Numbered from the stretch's first letter, positions 17,323 through 25,669 are shown. The stretch: DNA of 64,000 nt from JANQRZ01 sp965214485 (GCA_965214485.1 CBDCBW010000017.1:434001-498000), one strand, 5' to 3'. The notes: generated by a model not told the origin, from the sequence alone. Program-made: numbers and translations.

Positions 17323-17503
17323 CGAGGCGCTCCGCTCGAAGATGATCCTGCAGGTCCACGACGAGCTGGTCTTCGAGGTCGCCGACGACGAGCGCGAGCA
17401 GGTGGCCGAGATCGTCCGCCGCGAGATGGCGAACGCGCTCCCGCTCGACGTGCCCATCGTCGTGGACATCGGCTTCGGGAGCAACTGGCTCGACGCGCAC
17501 TGA
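17323..17503 (+). pseudogene. Second, diverged copy of the polA 3' end
   Basis: Encodes LRSKMILQVHDELVFEVADD, EREQVAEIVRREMANALPLD and VPIVVDIGFGSNWLDAH plus a stop, matching the last about 58 codons of polA at 13516-13687 with about 16 mismatches over 174 nt counted by eye, many at third positions and one cluster changing KA to RR. No start codon or remaining polymerase domain precedes it. It is a remnant that marks a recombination or integration boundary. Confidence 0.9.
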
Positions 17504-17567
17504 GGCTCCAAACTCTGAGGGTGAACCGGAACTGGGGCAGGTCGTAGCATACAGCAACACCATTGAG

Positions 17568-17727
17568 AGGCTGACTACGAATGCAAAGTGAAGGCCTGCG
17601 AACGGCTCCGAGCGGCACCGGCGGCGTTGTGCTGCATCGCCGTAGCTGGCGCTACGTCTGCTTCGCACGCCTTGCCGGTGCCACCCAGCGCTCGTTCTCG
17701 TCTGCTTCCTCCATTCATAGTCAGCCT
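17568..17727. repeat. MITE-like element, copy 1
   Basis: About 160 bp bounded by inverted repeats AGGCTGACTACGAATG (left) and CATTCATAGTCAGCCT (right), with internal GTGCTGCATCGCCGTAGC and CTGCTTCGCACGCCTT. The same internal segment occurs in reverse orientation at 25834-25996, so this is a dispersed non-coding element. Flanks show TGA on both sides if one more base is included at each end, consistent with a short target duplication. Confidence 0.72.
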
Positions 17728-17735
17728 CTGAGCAC

Positions 17736-17969
17736 ATGACCCAACTTCTCGAACAGGCCATCGAACGCCTCACCCGCATTGCCAACCTTCCTCCATCCGA
17801 GCAGGAGCGAATCGCCGCCGGGGTGCTGTCCATGCTCGGTGCGAAGTCCGATGACCGCGCCCCGTTTCCGGTCGAGCGCCGCATTGCCGGACTCGGCAAG
17901 GGGACCGTCCGCATGGCTAAGGATTTCGATGTGCCCCTACCCGATGCATTCTGGCTCGGCGACGCATGA
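17736..17969 (+). CDS. VapB-type antitoxin
   Basis: A 77-residue protein: helical N-terminus (MTQLLEQAIERLTRIANLPP) and a C-terminal tail ending KGTVRMAKDFDVPLPDAFWL, which is a familiar toxin-binding tail of VapB proteins in the DUF2281-like group. It overlaps the following PIN-toxin relic by 4 nt (ATGA). Because the toxin is frameshifted the antitoxin may no longer have a partner here. Confidence 0.82.
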   Translation: MTQLLEQAIERLTRIANLPPSEQERIAAGVLSMLGAKSDDRAPFPVERRIAGLGKGTVRMAKDFDVPLPDAFWLGDA

Positions 17970-18366
17970 GGCTGTTGCTCGACACCCACGCGCTGCTGTG
18001 GTGGCACGAAGGGGCTGCCGAGCTTTCGGAGGGAGCCTCGGCAGCCCTCTTGAACCCGGCCAACACGGTCTACTTCAGCGCCGTTAACATCTGGGAGATT
18101 CAGATCAAGCGGCACCTCGGCAAACTGGAGCTAACGGACTGCCTGATGTCGTAGACCGGCAGCACCGTGTCAACGGGTTCGGCCTACTGGCGGTGCGCGT
18201 CGAGCACATCTACCGGCTGGATACGCTACCGCTCCATCATCGAGATCCCTTCGACCGCCTGCTCATCGCGCAGGCTTTGGAAGAGGGGCTGACGCTGCTG
18301 ACTCGGGACGAGGAGGTGGGAGCGTACGACGCGGCGGTGTACTGGGGAGGGAACCGGGGACGTTGA
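17966..18366 (+). pseudogene. VapC-type PIN toxin, frameshifted
   Basis: Frame 1 from ATG 17966 gives MRLLLDTHALLWWHEGAAEL through SAVNIWEIQIKRHLGKLEL, then meets TAG at 18152. A second frame continues the family sequence without gap from about 18130: NGLPDVVDRQHRVNGFGLLA, then HHRDPFDRLLIAQALEEGLT and LLTRDEEVGAYD to a stop at 18364-18366. A single indel near 18125-18140 therefore separates the first Asp and Glu from the last two acidic residues of the PIN site. Confidence 0.86.
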
Positions 18367-18478
18367 TCTCCCCTGCCGGTGGGCGCGGGTTTGAAATGGC
18401 GACGATGCACTAGCTGTGTTATTGCAGGCAGAAGTCCTTGCATATGTGGGGCGCGGCATTCCATCCTAAACGCCGCGC

Positions 18479-18590
18479 TCCCCGCCGCGCTCGCGATGCT
18501 CCCTCCCGGCAACGCGCGGCTGTCCCCCTTGCGAAGGGGGACAGCTTTTCGCGTTTGGGAGCGCAACGACCGGGCGAAAAGCGGGGGGTC
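18479..18590. repeat. Multi-hairpin repeat element, copy 3
   Basis: Left hairpin CCGCGC/GCGCGG, central stem CTGTCCCCCTT/AAGGGGGACAG, right hairpin GCTTTTCGC/GCGAAAAGC, then GGGGGG. On the minus strand it begins at the stop codon of the DUF3072 gene with TGACCCCCCGCTTTTCG, identical over 17 nt to the junction of copy 1 with the fructosamine kinase stop. Between 18367 and 18478 nothing else is recognised. Confidence 0.82.
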
Positions 18591-18807
18591 ACTGCCCGCG
18601 CCCGGTCTTCTGCTGGAGCGCCTCGATGCGCTCGGACGCCTCGGCCTTGGTGAGGTCGTCGGAGACCTCTTCGCCCGCTTGCTCGGCGAGGGTGTGGAGG
18701 TAGGACTGCTGCGCGCCGGTCATCGGCTCGTCGCCGGTGGTCCAGTTCTCGGGGTCCTTGACGGCGTTGCTGTTCGGGTCGGGGTTCTGCTTCGGGTTGT
18801 CGGTCAT
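18589..18807 (-). CDS. DUF3072 domain protein
   Basis: A 72-residue soluble, acidic protein: an Asn/Pro-rich start (MTDNPKQNPDPNSNAVKDPE), then NWTTGDEPMTGAQQSYLHTL and a helical tail with LTKAEASERIEALQQ. The TGDEPMTGAQ...YL segment is the mark of the DUF3072 family, small bacterial proteins often said to be stress-associated; function unknown. It is divergent from the M16 gene pair, and its stop codon is part of repeat copy 3. Confidence 0.85.
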   Translation of the reverse strand: MTDNPKQNPDPNSNAVKDPENWTTGDEPMTGAQQSYLHTLAEQAGEEVSDDLTKAEASERIEALQQKTGRGQ

Positions 18808-18943
18808 CGGTGGAGCTCGGTTGGTGAGAAGGGACGGGAAACGTAGCGAGAGGCAGTGCCAGCCCTGTGTCTCAGCCCCGCGCTGCGGGTGGAACCTCTC
18901 GCTCGTGCGGCGTATGTTGGAGCCCTCTCGCCGACCGTCCCCG

Positions 18944-20257
18944 ATGCACGCCACCGACCCCGCGCCCGCCGCGCACCCCGCCTTCGCCTTCGTCCGGTCC
19001 TCGGGCGGGGTCGAGGAATATCGCCTCACGGCGAACGGCCTCGCGGTGCTCCTCCTGCCCCAGACCGCCGCGCCGGTGGTGACGTTCATGGTGACCTACC
19101 GCGTCGGGAGCCGGAACGAGCGCGCCGGGCTGACGGGCGCGACCCACCTCCTCGAACACCTCATGTTCAAGGGCACCGAGCGCTACAACAAGGACGCCGG
19201 GACCGCCATCTTCCCGACGCTCCAGCGCGTCGGCGCGGTCGTCAACGCGACGACGTGGTTCGACCGGACGAACTACTTCGAGCTCCTCCCGAAGGAGCAC
19301 CTCGCGCTCGCCGTCGAGGTCGAGGCCGACCGGATGCGGGGGGCGCGCGTCCGCGACGAGGACCTGGCGAGCGAGCGGACCGTGGTGCTCAACGAGCTCG
19401 ACCGGGGCGAGAGCGACCCGACGCGCAAGCTCCTCCAGGCCCTCCACGCGACCGCCTTCTTCGCCCACCCCTACGGCCACCCGACGATCGGCTGGCGCTC
19501 GGACGTCGAGCGGGTCACCGCGGGGGGCTTGCGGCACTTCTACGACACCTACTACTGGCCCGACAACGCCACGGCCTCCGTCATCGGCGACTTCGACCGC
19601 GAGGAGGCGCTGGGGCTCATCGAGGAGCACTTCGGCGCGATCCCTCCGGCACCGGACCCGTTCGAGCACAACGTCACCGAGGAGCCGCCGCAGCAGGGCG
19701 AGCGCCGGGTCACGGTCCGGCAGGCCGGGCAGCTCGGCACCGTGATGCTGGGGTTCAAATCGGTCCCGGCCCTCGACGAGGCCGCCGACGCGCTCGACGT
19801 GCTCGCCGTCGCGCTCGGCGACGGCAAGAGCAGCCGCCTCCACCGCCGCCTCACCGACCGGGGGCTGACGACCAGCGCGTGGGCCTACGCCCCGCGCCTG
19901 CGCGACCCCGGCCTGTTCATCGTCTACGGCGCGCTCGCGCCCGGCGTGCCGCACGCCGAGGTCGAGGACGCGCTGTGGGAGACGCTGCGCGAGGTGGCCG
20001 GCGGCGGGCTGACGGAGGCCGAGATGGAGCGGGCCCGCAACCAGGTCGTCGCGCAGGAGGCCTTCGGCCGGGACGGGCCGTACGCGGTGGCGTCCCAGCT
20101 CAACGAAGCCATCGCCGCCGGCGACTGGACGCTCTACACGACCTACCTCGACCGGATCGAGCGCGTCACCGCCGAGGCCGTGCAAGCCGCCGCGCAGCGC
20201 CTCTTCGTGCGGGACGCGCTGACCGTCGGCCTCTACGACCCGGTCTCCGGTTCCTAG
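18944..20257 (+). CDS. M16 family zinc metallopeptidase (catalytic partner)
   Basis: A 437-residue pitrilysin-family peptidase. The zinc-binding motif HxxEH is intact in THLLEHLMFKGTERY near residue 70, and the distal Glu of the family lies in the VLNELDRGESDP region about 75 residues later. The C-terminal half is the second M16 domain (SRLHRRLTDRGLTTSAWAYA). No clear signal peptide is present from ATG 18944, although N-terminal extension is possible. It is followed 50 nt later by a non-catalytic M16 homologue; such pairs form a closed chamber that degrades peptides in other bacteria, so a heterodimer is likely. Confidence 0.93.
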   Translation: MHATDPAPAAHPAFAFVRSSGGVEEYRLTANGLAVLLLPQTAAPVVTFMVTYRVGSRNERAGLTGATHLLEHLMFKGTERYNKDAGTAIFPTLQRVGAVVNATTWFDRTNYFELLPKEHLALAVEVEADRMRGARVRDEDLASERTVVLNELDRGESDPTRKLLQALHATAFFAHPYGHPTIGWRSDVERVTAGGLRHFYDTYYWPDNATASVIGDFDREEALGLIEEHFGAIPPAPDPFEHNVTEEPPQQGERRVTVRQAGQLGTVMLGFKSVPALDEAADALDVLAVALGDGKSSRLHRRLTDRGLTTSAWAYAPRLRDPGLFIVYGALAPGVPHAEVEDALWETLREVAGGGLTEAEMERARNQVVAQEAFGRDGPYAVASQLNEAIAAGDWTLYTTYLDRIERVTAEAVQAAAQRLFVRDALTVGLYDPVSGS

Positions 20258-20307
20258 TTCTCGGTCTCAGTGCTCCGGCCCTTCTCGTTTTCTCGCCCCC
20301 GCCGTTC

Positions 20308-21612
20308 GTGCCCAACCAGCAGCCAGCAACCAGCAGCCAGCAACTCCACACCTTCGCCGAGCGCGTCCACGAGGCCGAGGCCGGCGCGGCGCGCGTCCTC
20401 ACGCTGCCGACCCCGGCGGACCGGGTCGTCTCGTTCCGAGGCTCGTTCGAGACCCTGCCCGACTTCGGGGCGGGGGAGGAGCTGGAGCAGAAGCTGGTCA
20501 CGATGATGCTCGACAAGGGCACGCTGCGGCGCGACCGGTTCGCCGTAGCCGAGGCGCTCGAGAACCGAGGCGTGCAGCTCCACTTCAACGCGGGCGGCCT
20601 GCGCTGCGGGTTCTCGGGGCGCGCCCTCCGGGGCGACCTGCCCGAGGTCCTCGCGCTCCTCGCCGAGCAACTCCGCGAGCCGCTCTTCGACGCCGGGGAG
20701 TTCGAGAAAGTGCAGGCCCAGCACGCCGCCTCGCTCCGGCGCTCGCTCGACAACACCGGCACCCAGGCCGCCGGCGCGCTCGCCCGGCGGCTCTACCCGC
20801 CGGACCACCCGAACTTCCGGCCCGGCCCCGAGGCGATGCTCGACCGGCTCGGCGCGCTCACGGTCGAGGCCGTGCGGGCGTACCACGCGGGGCACGTCGG
20901 CGCGCGCGGCCTGCTCCTCGCCTTCGCCGGAGACTGCGAGCCCGAGGCCGTGGCGACGCTCGTGGCCGGCACGCTCGGCGACTGGCCCGCGCCGACCGAC
21001 GCCGCGGGGTTCGCGGCCGCCGCCGACCCCGAGCCGCCGGACAGGGTGGAGGTCCCGATCGCCGACCGGCAGAACCTCGACGTGCGCTTCGGCCACCCCG
21101 TCGCCGTGCGGCGGGACGACGACGACTTCCTCGCGCTCCACCTGGGCAACTACGTCCTCGGCGGCAACTTCTCGGCGCGGCTCATGAGCACCGTCCGCGA
21201 CGAGCAGGGGCTGACCTACGGCATCGGCTCGACGCTCTCCGGCGTCCGGGTCGAGTACGACGGCTACTGGCGCATCGCGGTCACGCTCAGCGGCGACGCG
21301 CTCGAGCGCGGCATCGAGGCGACGCTGGCCCAGACGCGCCTGTTCGTCGCCGAGGGCATCACCCCCCACGAGCTCGCCGAGAAGCAGCAGACCCTCACCG
21401 GCGCGTACAAGGTCGGCCTCGCCACCACCGGCGGCCTCGCCGGAGCGCTCCTCGCCAACGCCGAGCGCGGCTTCGACGTGGCCTACCTCGACCGCTTCCC
21501 CCGGCTCGTCGACGCGCTCACCGTGGAGACGGTCAACGCCGCCGTCCGCCGCCACCTCGACGCCGAGGCGCTCCACGTCGCCGTGGCCGGGACCCTGCCG
21601 GAGGCTGCCTAG
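20308..21612 (+). CDS. M16 family peptidase-like protein (non-catalytic partner)
   Basis: A 434-residue M16 homologue from GTG 20308; no ATG fits and the upstream part of the frame is the shadow of the previous gene. It lacks HxxEH in the first domain (the equivalent region reads TMMLDKGTLRRDRF) but keeps the substrate-contacting Arg/Tyr pair in RLMSTVRDEQGLTYGIGSTL of the second domain. This split of zinc site and R/Y site between two adjacent genes is typical of heterodimeric bacterial M16B peptidases. The start codon remains uncertain. Confidence 0.9.
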   Translation: MPNQQPATSSQQLHTFAERVHEAEAGAARVLTLPTPADRVVSFRGSFETLPDFGAGEELEQKLVTMMLDKGTLRRDRFAVAEALENRGVQLHFNAGGLRCGFSGRALRGDLPEVLALLAEQLREPLFDAGEFEKVQAQHAASLRRSLDNTGTQAAGALARRLYPPDHPNFRPGPEAMLDRLGALTVEAVRAYHAGHVGARGLLLAFAGDCEPEAVATLVAGTLGDWPAPTDAAGFAAAADPEPPDRVEVPIADRQNLDVRFGHPVAVRRDDDDFLALHLGNYVLGGNFSARLMSTVRDEQGLTYGIGSTLSGVRVEYDGYWRIAVTLSGDALERGIEATLAQTRLFVAEGITPHELAEKQQTLTGAYKVGLATTGGLAGALLANAERGFDVAYLDRFPRLVDALTVETVNAAVRRHLDAEALHVAVAGTLPEAA

Positions 21613-21618
21613 CGCAGG

Positions 21619-21809
21619 ATCACGGGGTCTTCTCGGCTCGGGACGGCGTGGAGGGCAGGAGGGACGGAGAGGAGCCGTCTCCATTCCCTCCATTCCTCCC
21701 ATTCCCTCCATTCCTCCCATTCCCTCCATTCCTCCCATTCCCCCGATGCCGTCGCTCGCTCCGCACGAGGCGTCTCCGGTTCAGAAAGCAGCAGACTTCC
21801 TGCCGAGGC
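21619..21809. repeat. Dispersed repeat, copy 1 (inverse copy at 31081)
   Basis: The segment from GGGGTCTTCTCGGCTCGGGA to CTTCCTGCCGAGGC is closely matched, in reverse complement, at 31081-31255. The best conserved part is CGATGCCGTCGCTCGCTCCG continuing to GTTCAGAAAGCAGCAGAC (21743-21800). The interior holds the C/T-rich tandem repeat at 21682-21742. Both copies lie just downstream of a gene. The rest of the gap (21810-22016) shows nothing recognisable. Confidence 0.72.
21682..21742. repeat. 18-bp tandem repeat, about 3.4 copies
   Basis: Unit CATTCCCTCCATTCCTCC repeated head to tail, strictly C/T-rich on the plus strand and G/A-rich on the minus strand. Purine/pyrimidine asymmetry of this kind can adopt unusual DNA structure and is prone to slippage. 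Confidence 0.85.
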
Positions 21810-22016
21810 ACTGGGCCGAGCACGAAAACGCACGGAGTGCGCGAGGCGACCGTTCGCGCAAAATTGGCGTTTTCGGCACGGCCCGAGGCGTCGGGGCGTG
21901 GAACGAATGGGGGTTCGCGCCGTGCAATACCTTTCCAATTCTCTGGGCGCGGGCGCGTGCGTTTCGACTCTCACGAACCGTCTGCTCCGGCTCTTCCAAT
22001 TCCAACCTCATCCGTC

Positions 22017-22592
22017 ATGAAAGACCCCAACGACGTCCTCAACACCTATCTCACCGACATGCACGCGGTCGAGAGCCACATCCTCGAAGCCGTCGAGCGC
22101 CAGCTGAACGGGGACGAGATCAAGGCCTACCCCGAGGCCAGCCGCGTCGTGCGCTCCCTCCACACGACCCTCGAGCGGCACACCACCGCGCTCAAGGACC
22201 TCGTCGAGGACCGCGACGGCCCCAGCCTCAAGGGCGCGCTCAAGGAAGCCCTCGGCGACGCGCTCGGCTTCGCCGCCGGCCTCTACGACAAGGTCCGCAC
22301 CGACGAGGTCTCGCGCATGATCCGCGACGACTACACGGCGATGAGCCTCGCCGCGATTTCGTACCACATGCTCCACACTACCGCGCTCGGGCTGAAGAAC
22401 CAGAACGTCGCGAGCCTCGCGCTGCGCCACCTCAAGGACATCACCCCGCTCCTCGTGGACCTCTCGAAGGTGGTCTGCCACGTCGTCGCCAAAGAGCTGG
22501 CCGACGAGGACAAAGTGTTCGACGGCACCGTCGGGCCGCAGGCCGTCACCAACACGCAGGAGGCCTGGGACGCCAGCCACGTCGAAGCGTAG
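22017..22592 (+). CDS. Ferritin-like four-helix protein (DUF892/YciE-like)
   Basis: A 191-residue all-helical protein. It begins MKDPNDVLNTYLTDMHAVES and continues with helices containing HTTLERHTTALKDLVED and RMIRDDYTAMSLAAISYHML, with H, E and D residues placed like the metal ligands of ferritin-like domains. This pattern is typical of the DUF892 family, linked to stress responses. Metal binding is inferred. ATG 22017 fits the family start; a strong hairpin at 22616 closes the transcript. Confidence 0.7.
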   Translation: MKDPNDVLNTYLTDMHAVESHILEAVERQLNGDEIKAYPEASRVVRSLHTTLERHTTALKDLVEDRDGPSLKGALKEALGDALGFAAGLYDKVRTDEVSRMIRDDYTAMSLAAISYHMLHTTALGLKNQNVASLALRHLKDITPLLVDLSKVVCHVVAKELADEDKVFDGTVGPQAVTNTQEAWDASHVEA

Positions 22593-22615
22593 GCACCCCC
22601 CTGCTTCTCCCAATC

Positions 22616-22654
22616 AATCGAGGCCGCTTCCTGCCACAGGGAGCGGCCTCGATT
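22616..22654 (+). terminator. Rho-independent-type terminator hairpin
   Basis: AATCGAGGCCGCTTCCTG and its near-perfect partner GGGAGCGGCCTCGATT enclose a short loop CCACA, 24 nt after the ferritin-like gene. The T-run is weak, as often in this GC-rich genome. Confidence 0.8.
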
Positions 22655-22780
22655 GCGAGTGGGGGAGTGGAGTCAAACCGGCGGAGCCGACCCAAGCGGG
22701 GTCCCTCGCCCCGACGCCCGTGCCCTTCGTCCCTCACGCCCTTTCCGGCTCCCGCCCTCCGTCTCACCGGACAATGATCT

Positions 22781-23500
22781 TCACCGGATAATGATCATCC
22801 GGTCGTCGTCGAGGTCTCGGTCCGAGATAGTCGAGGCGGCAGACTGGGCGTCGGGCATCAGCCACGCGAGGAGGAGATAGACCGGAATCGCGGTGCCGGA
22901 GCCGGCGATCATCGCGATCACGAACGCGATCCGCACGAGCGTCGGGTCGATGCCGAGCGCTTCGCCGAGGCCGCCGCAGACGCCGAACAGCTTGCGGTTG
23001 GTGCGCGACTTGGCGAACCGGCTCTTGCGGCGCTCGTAGCGGGCTTTGCGCTCGGCCCGGCGTTCGGCGCGGCGCTCGCGGCGCGGCGTGCTGCGCTCGG
23101 CCCGGCCTCGGGCCCGGCGGCGGGCCGCCTTCTCACGCTGCTTCTGCGTGCGCCGCTTCCGGTCCGGGCTCCACGAGAGCACCCCGAAGCCCAGCAGGAT
23201 GATCAGCACTCCGATCAGCCACGGCCCGACGAGGCCCGCGAAGTCGAACCCCGAGGCGAACAGGCCGAGCTCCTGGAGGAGGTAGGCCGAGCCGACGCCG
23301 ATCGTCGAGAGGCCGGCGACGGTCGGGAGGTTCCAAAAGCCAGGTTTCGCCTCTTCGGCCTCCTTCGCGTGCAAGAAGTCCTCGATGTCATCGTCCGTGA
23401 TGTCGTCGTCGAGGCCGTAGGCGGCTTCGTAGGTGAACGGGTCGTCCGGGCCGTGGACGTCGTGGTCGGACCGTTGGCGCTGCCGGGTGCGCGTGCTCAT
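22781..23500 (-). CDS. PspC domain-containing membrane protein
   Basis: A 239-residue protein. The N-terminal 60 residues are acidic and charged; two hydrophobic segments follow (about 65-82 and 88-110), then a very basic region (about 112-165, many R and K) and a C-terminal PspC domain, RTNRKLFGVCGGLGEALGID and PTLVRIAFVIAMIAG with a last membrane segment VYLLLAWLMP. PspC proteins take part in envelope-stress responses at the inner membrane. The basic central insert is unusual and may bind nucleic acid or phospholipid head groups. It converges on the ferritin-like gene. Confidence 0.88.
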   Translation of the reverse strand: MSTRTRQRQRSDHDVHGPDDPFTYEAAYGLDDDITDDDIEDFLHAKEAEEAKPGFWNLPTVAGLSTIGVGSAYLLQELGLFASGFDFAGLVGPWLIGVLIILLGFGVLSWSPDRKRRTQKQREKAARRRARGRAERSTPRRERRAERRAERKARYERRKSRFAKSRTNRKLFGVCGGLGEALGIDPTLVRIAFVIAMIAGSGTAIPVYLLLAWLMPDAQSAASTISDRDLDDDRMIIIR

Positions 23501-23733
23501 GGGGGCAGGAGGTTTAGTGCTGGAACCTGTACGTCGCGCCCTCTGGGTTGTTGCGCGCTCGCAGGGGCGACCTCGCGGGGTCGCCCCGTCGGGTCACTCT
23601 CGCTGGAAAGGGCTTCCTCTCCACCGCCTGACGGACATCGGGGGGGCGAGGTGTGAAGATTGACGCAATGCGTCATGGCGCGAAACATGAGGTGCCGCAC
23701 TGCGTCATAGCTTCCGTCAAACGCCCGCGCCCC

Positions 23734-24207
23734 ATGTCCCGACTCATCAAACGCTACGGCAGCCGCAAGCTCTACGACACCGGCGAGAGCCGGTACATCT
23801 CCATGCAGGAGGTGGCCGAGCTGATCCGCTCCGGCCAGCAGATTAAGGTCGTGGACAACAAATCGGGCGAGGACGTGACCGTCCCCGTCCTCACGCAGGT
23901 CATCTCGGAGCAGGGGCGGCGCGGCAACTCGTTCCCGAGCGGCCTGCTGCACGACCTCATCCGCGCGGGTGAGGAGGCACTGCAGGCCGGGGAAGACGTC
24001 GTCGCCATGGGCGTCCGCCAGCTCCAGCAGGGCGTCGAGGGGTTCGTGCAGAAGGCGTCGCGCGGGACCCTCGGCAAGCTCCGGCAACCGGGCGTGCAGG
24101 ACGACCTCGCCCGCCTCCGCGAGCGCCTCGACGCGCTCGAAGCCTCGCTCGGTCGCCTCACGGAGGACCGGCGAAACGACGCACGAAACGACGCAGACGC
24201 TAGCTGA
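23734..24207 (+). CDS. PHA synthesis regulator-type DNA-binding protein (PhaR-like)
   Basis: A 157-residue protein whose first 60 residues, MSRLIKRYGSRKLYDTGESR followed by YISMQEVAELIRSGQQIKVV and DNKSGEDVT, match the PHB/PHA accumulation regulator DNA-binding domain. The remainder is helical with a coiled-coil end (LARLRERLDALEASLGRL). ATG 23734 is chosen because homologues start M-x-x-LIKRYxxRKLYDT. In other bacteria this domain represses phasin genes and senses PHA granules; two phasin-like genes follow in the same direction, supporting that role. No PHA synthase gene is in the window. Confidence 0.88.
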   Translation: MSRLIKRYGSRKLYDTGESRYISMQEVAELIRSGQQIKVVDNKSGEDVTVPVLTQVISEQGRRGNSFPSGLLHDLIRAGEEALQAGEDVVAMGVRQLQQGVEGFVQKASRGTLGKLRQPGVQDDLARLRERLDALEASLGRLTEDRRNDARNDADAS

Positions 24208-24300
24208 GCCCGGTCCCGTCCCACAGGACCGGCCTCTTCCAACCAGGAGCAGTTCCAGCCCAGGACTTCCAACCCAGTACCTCTCCCAATCCGAAACGAC

Positions 24301-24699
24301 ATGAACCAGACCCTCCAGGACACCACGGCGGCTCTCCGCCAGACTGCCGACACGCTCACGGCCGCCGCCCGCGACCTGTACTACGCGGGCATCGGCCTGT
24401 TCGCCATGATCGAGGAGGAGGCGGTCGACGGGTTCGACGCGCTCGTCCGCGAGGGGCGCAGCGCCCGGAAGGGCCGTGCGACCACGCTCACGGCGAAGGC
24501 CGTCGCCGAGGTCGAGGACGAGGTCCGCGACGCGAAGCAGGAGGCCCAGGCGGTCGGCAGCGACGTCGAGGCGCGCATCGTCGAGATCGTCGGCACGGCG
24601 CTGCACCGGATGAACGTCCCGACGCGCGACGACGTGGAGTCGCTCAAGCGGAGCGTGGACCGGCTCAACAAGAAGGCCCTCGCCCTCCGCGCCGCGTAA
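24301..24699 (+). CDS. Phasin-like granule-associated protein (short)
   Basis: A 132-residue helical protein starting MNQTLQDTTAALRQTADTLT. It contains the YYAGIGLFAMIEEE amphipathic segment, a KAVAEVEDEVRDAKQE coiled coil and the NVPTRDDVESLKRSVDRLNK motif near the C-terminus, which is the signature of the poly(hydroxyalcanoate) granule-associated protein family. It sits between the PhaR-like gene and a longer phasin. Likely coats PHA granules; no direct evidence of PHA production here. Confidence 0.85.
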   Translation: MNQTLQDTTAALRQTADTLTAAARDLYYAGIGLFAMIEEEAVDGFDALVREGRSARKGRATTLTAKAVAEVEDEVRDAKQEAQAVGSDVEARIVEIVGTALHRMNVPTRDDVESLKRSVDRLNKKALALRAA

Positions 24700-24777
24700 C
24701 GCGCTGCGGCATCGCGCGCTGCGCCTCCGCACGCGCTGCGCCTCGCCTCTCCCAAATCCAACCAGACCCAACCCATC

Positions 24778-25524
24778 ATGGCTAAGAACAACGAAAACGG
24801 ACTCCCGGCTGACGTGCAGGAGGCGACCGAGCGCGTGCTCCTCGCCGGCGTCGGCGCGCTCGCCGTCACCGAGAAGAAGGGCGGCAAGCTCTTCAAGAAG
24901 CTCGTCAAGAAAGGCAAGAAGTACAACGGGGCCGGCCTCGAACAGGTCGAGCAGATCCGCACCCAGATCGAGGGCCGCGCCGGGCAGGTCAAGCGCGACG
25001 TGGACGAGCAGACCGGCAAGGTCAAGAAGGCGCTCGACACCCGGCTCGGCAAGGCAAGGCAGGCCGCCGACGGCGCGCTCGGCGGCGTCGAGCAGCGCCT
25101 CCAGGAGGCCGTGACCGTCGCCCTCCAGGGCCTCGGCATCCCGACGCGTGACGAGATCGCGGGGCTCCGCGCGAGCGTCCAGCAGTTGTCGAAGAACCTC
25201 GACGCCCTGCGCACCGAGCGCGAGATCGAGGCCGAGGCGCAGCCCGAGGCCGAGGCGCGCGCCACCGGCAACGGGTGGTACGAGATCGTCGTCCACGACG
25301 TCGCCGTCGAGAAGGTGCACGGCGAGGACGAGGCCGTCGAGCGCGTGGCCGAGCTGCAGCGCGAGAACGCGACGCTGACCGCCGCCGAGCGCACCTCCGG
25401 CGTCGAGGCCGTCAAGGGCGGCGGGGGCTGGTACCAGATCAAGCTCAACGGCCTGGTGGTCGAGAAGGTGCAGGGGCAGGACGCCGCCGACGCCGCCGTG
25501 GCGCGCCTCGAAGCGCAGCGCTGA
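24778..25524 (+). CDS. Phasin-like protein with a C-terminal duplicated WY motif
   Basis: A 248-residue protein. The N-terminal part is phasin-like: LLAGVGALAVTEKKGGKLFK, Lys-rich stretch, coiled coil (EQIRTQIEGRAGQVKRDVDE) and IPTRDEIAGLRASVQQLSKN. After an acidic EAEAQPEAEAR linker it carries two tandem copies of an about 30-residue unit: GNGWYEIVVHDVAVEKVHGE followed by DEAVERVAELQ, and GGGWYQIKLNGLVVEKVQGQ followed by DAADAAVARLE. The unit looks like a small beta-hairpin plus helix. I do not recognise it; it could be a binding module that attaches to the granule surface or a partner enzyme. Confidence 0.82.
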   Translation: MAKNNENGLPADVQEATERVLLAGVGALAVTEKKGGKLFKKLVKKGKKYNGAGLEQVEQIRTQIEGRAGQVKRDVDEQTGKVKKALDTRLGKARQAADGALGGVEQRLQEAVTVALQGLGIPTRDEIAGLRASVQQLSKNLDALRTEREIEAEAQPEAEARATGNGWYEIVVHDVAVEKVHGEDEAVERVAELQRENATLTAAERTSGVEAVKGGGGWYQIKLNGLVVEKVQGQDAADAAVARLEAQR

Positions 25525-25669
25525 CGCGCCCTTCGCTCGGCGCGCGGGGCCGATCTTGCGGGGCGCGAGTGGACGCCGAGACTCTCGGGCTGACGGCACC
25601 GCTCGCGCCCCTTTCCGGCTGCTAACTTTCGGCGGTCGGCGTCTAGCCGCGTCACGGGGCTGGAAGGAG
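25525..25669. other. Start of a 525-base intergenic region; nothing recognised before the repeats
   Basis: The first 145 bases after the phasin gene show no gene or clear hairpin. The rest of the gap consists of two abutting MITE-like elements (25670-25835 and 25834-25996) and a short tandem repeat TAACAGCCRAGAGC (two and a half copies, 25997-26032) just before the patatin gene. Confidence 0.5.

Noticed and set aside
17323..17503. A second DNA polymerase gene
   Set aside because: Only the last about 60 codons of polA are present, with no start or catalytic motif A or B.
18856..20307. Long N-terminal extension of the second M16 gene
   Set aside because: The extension is the out-of-frame shadow of the first M16 gene; similarity to M16 proteins begins only after about 20308.
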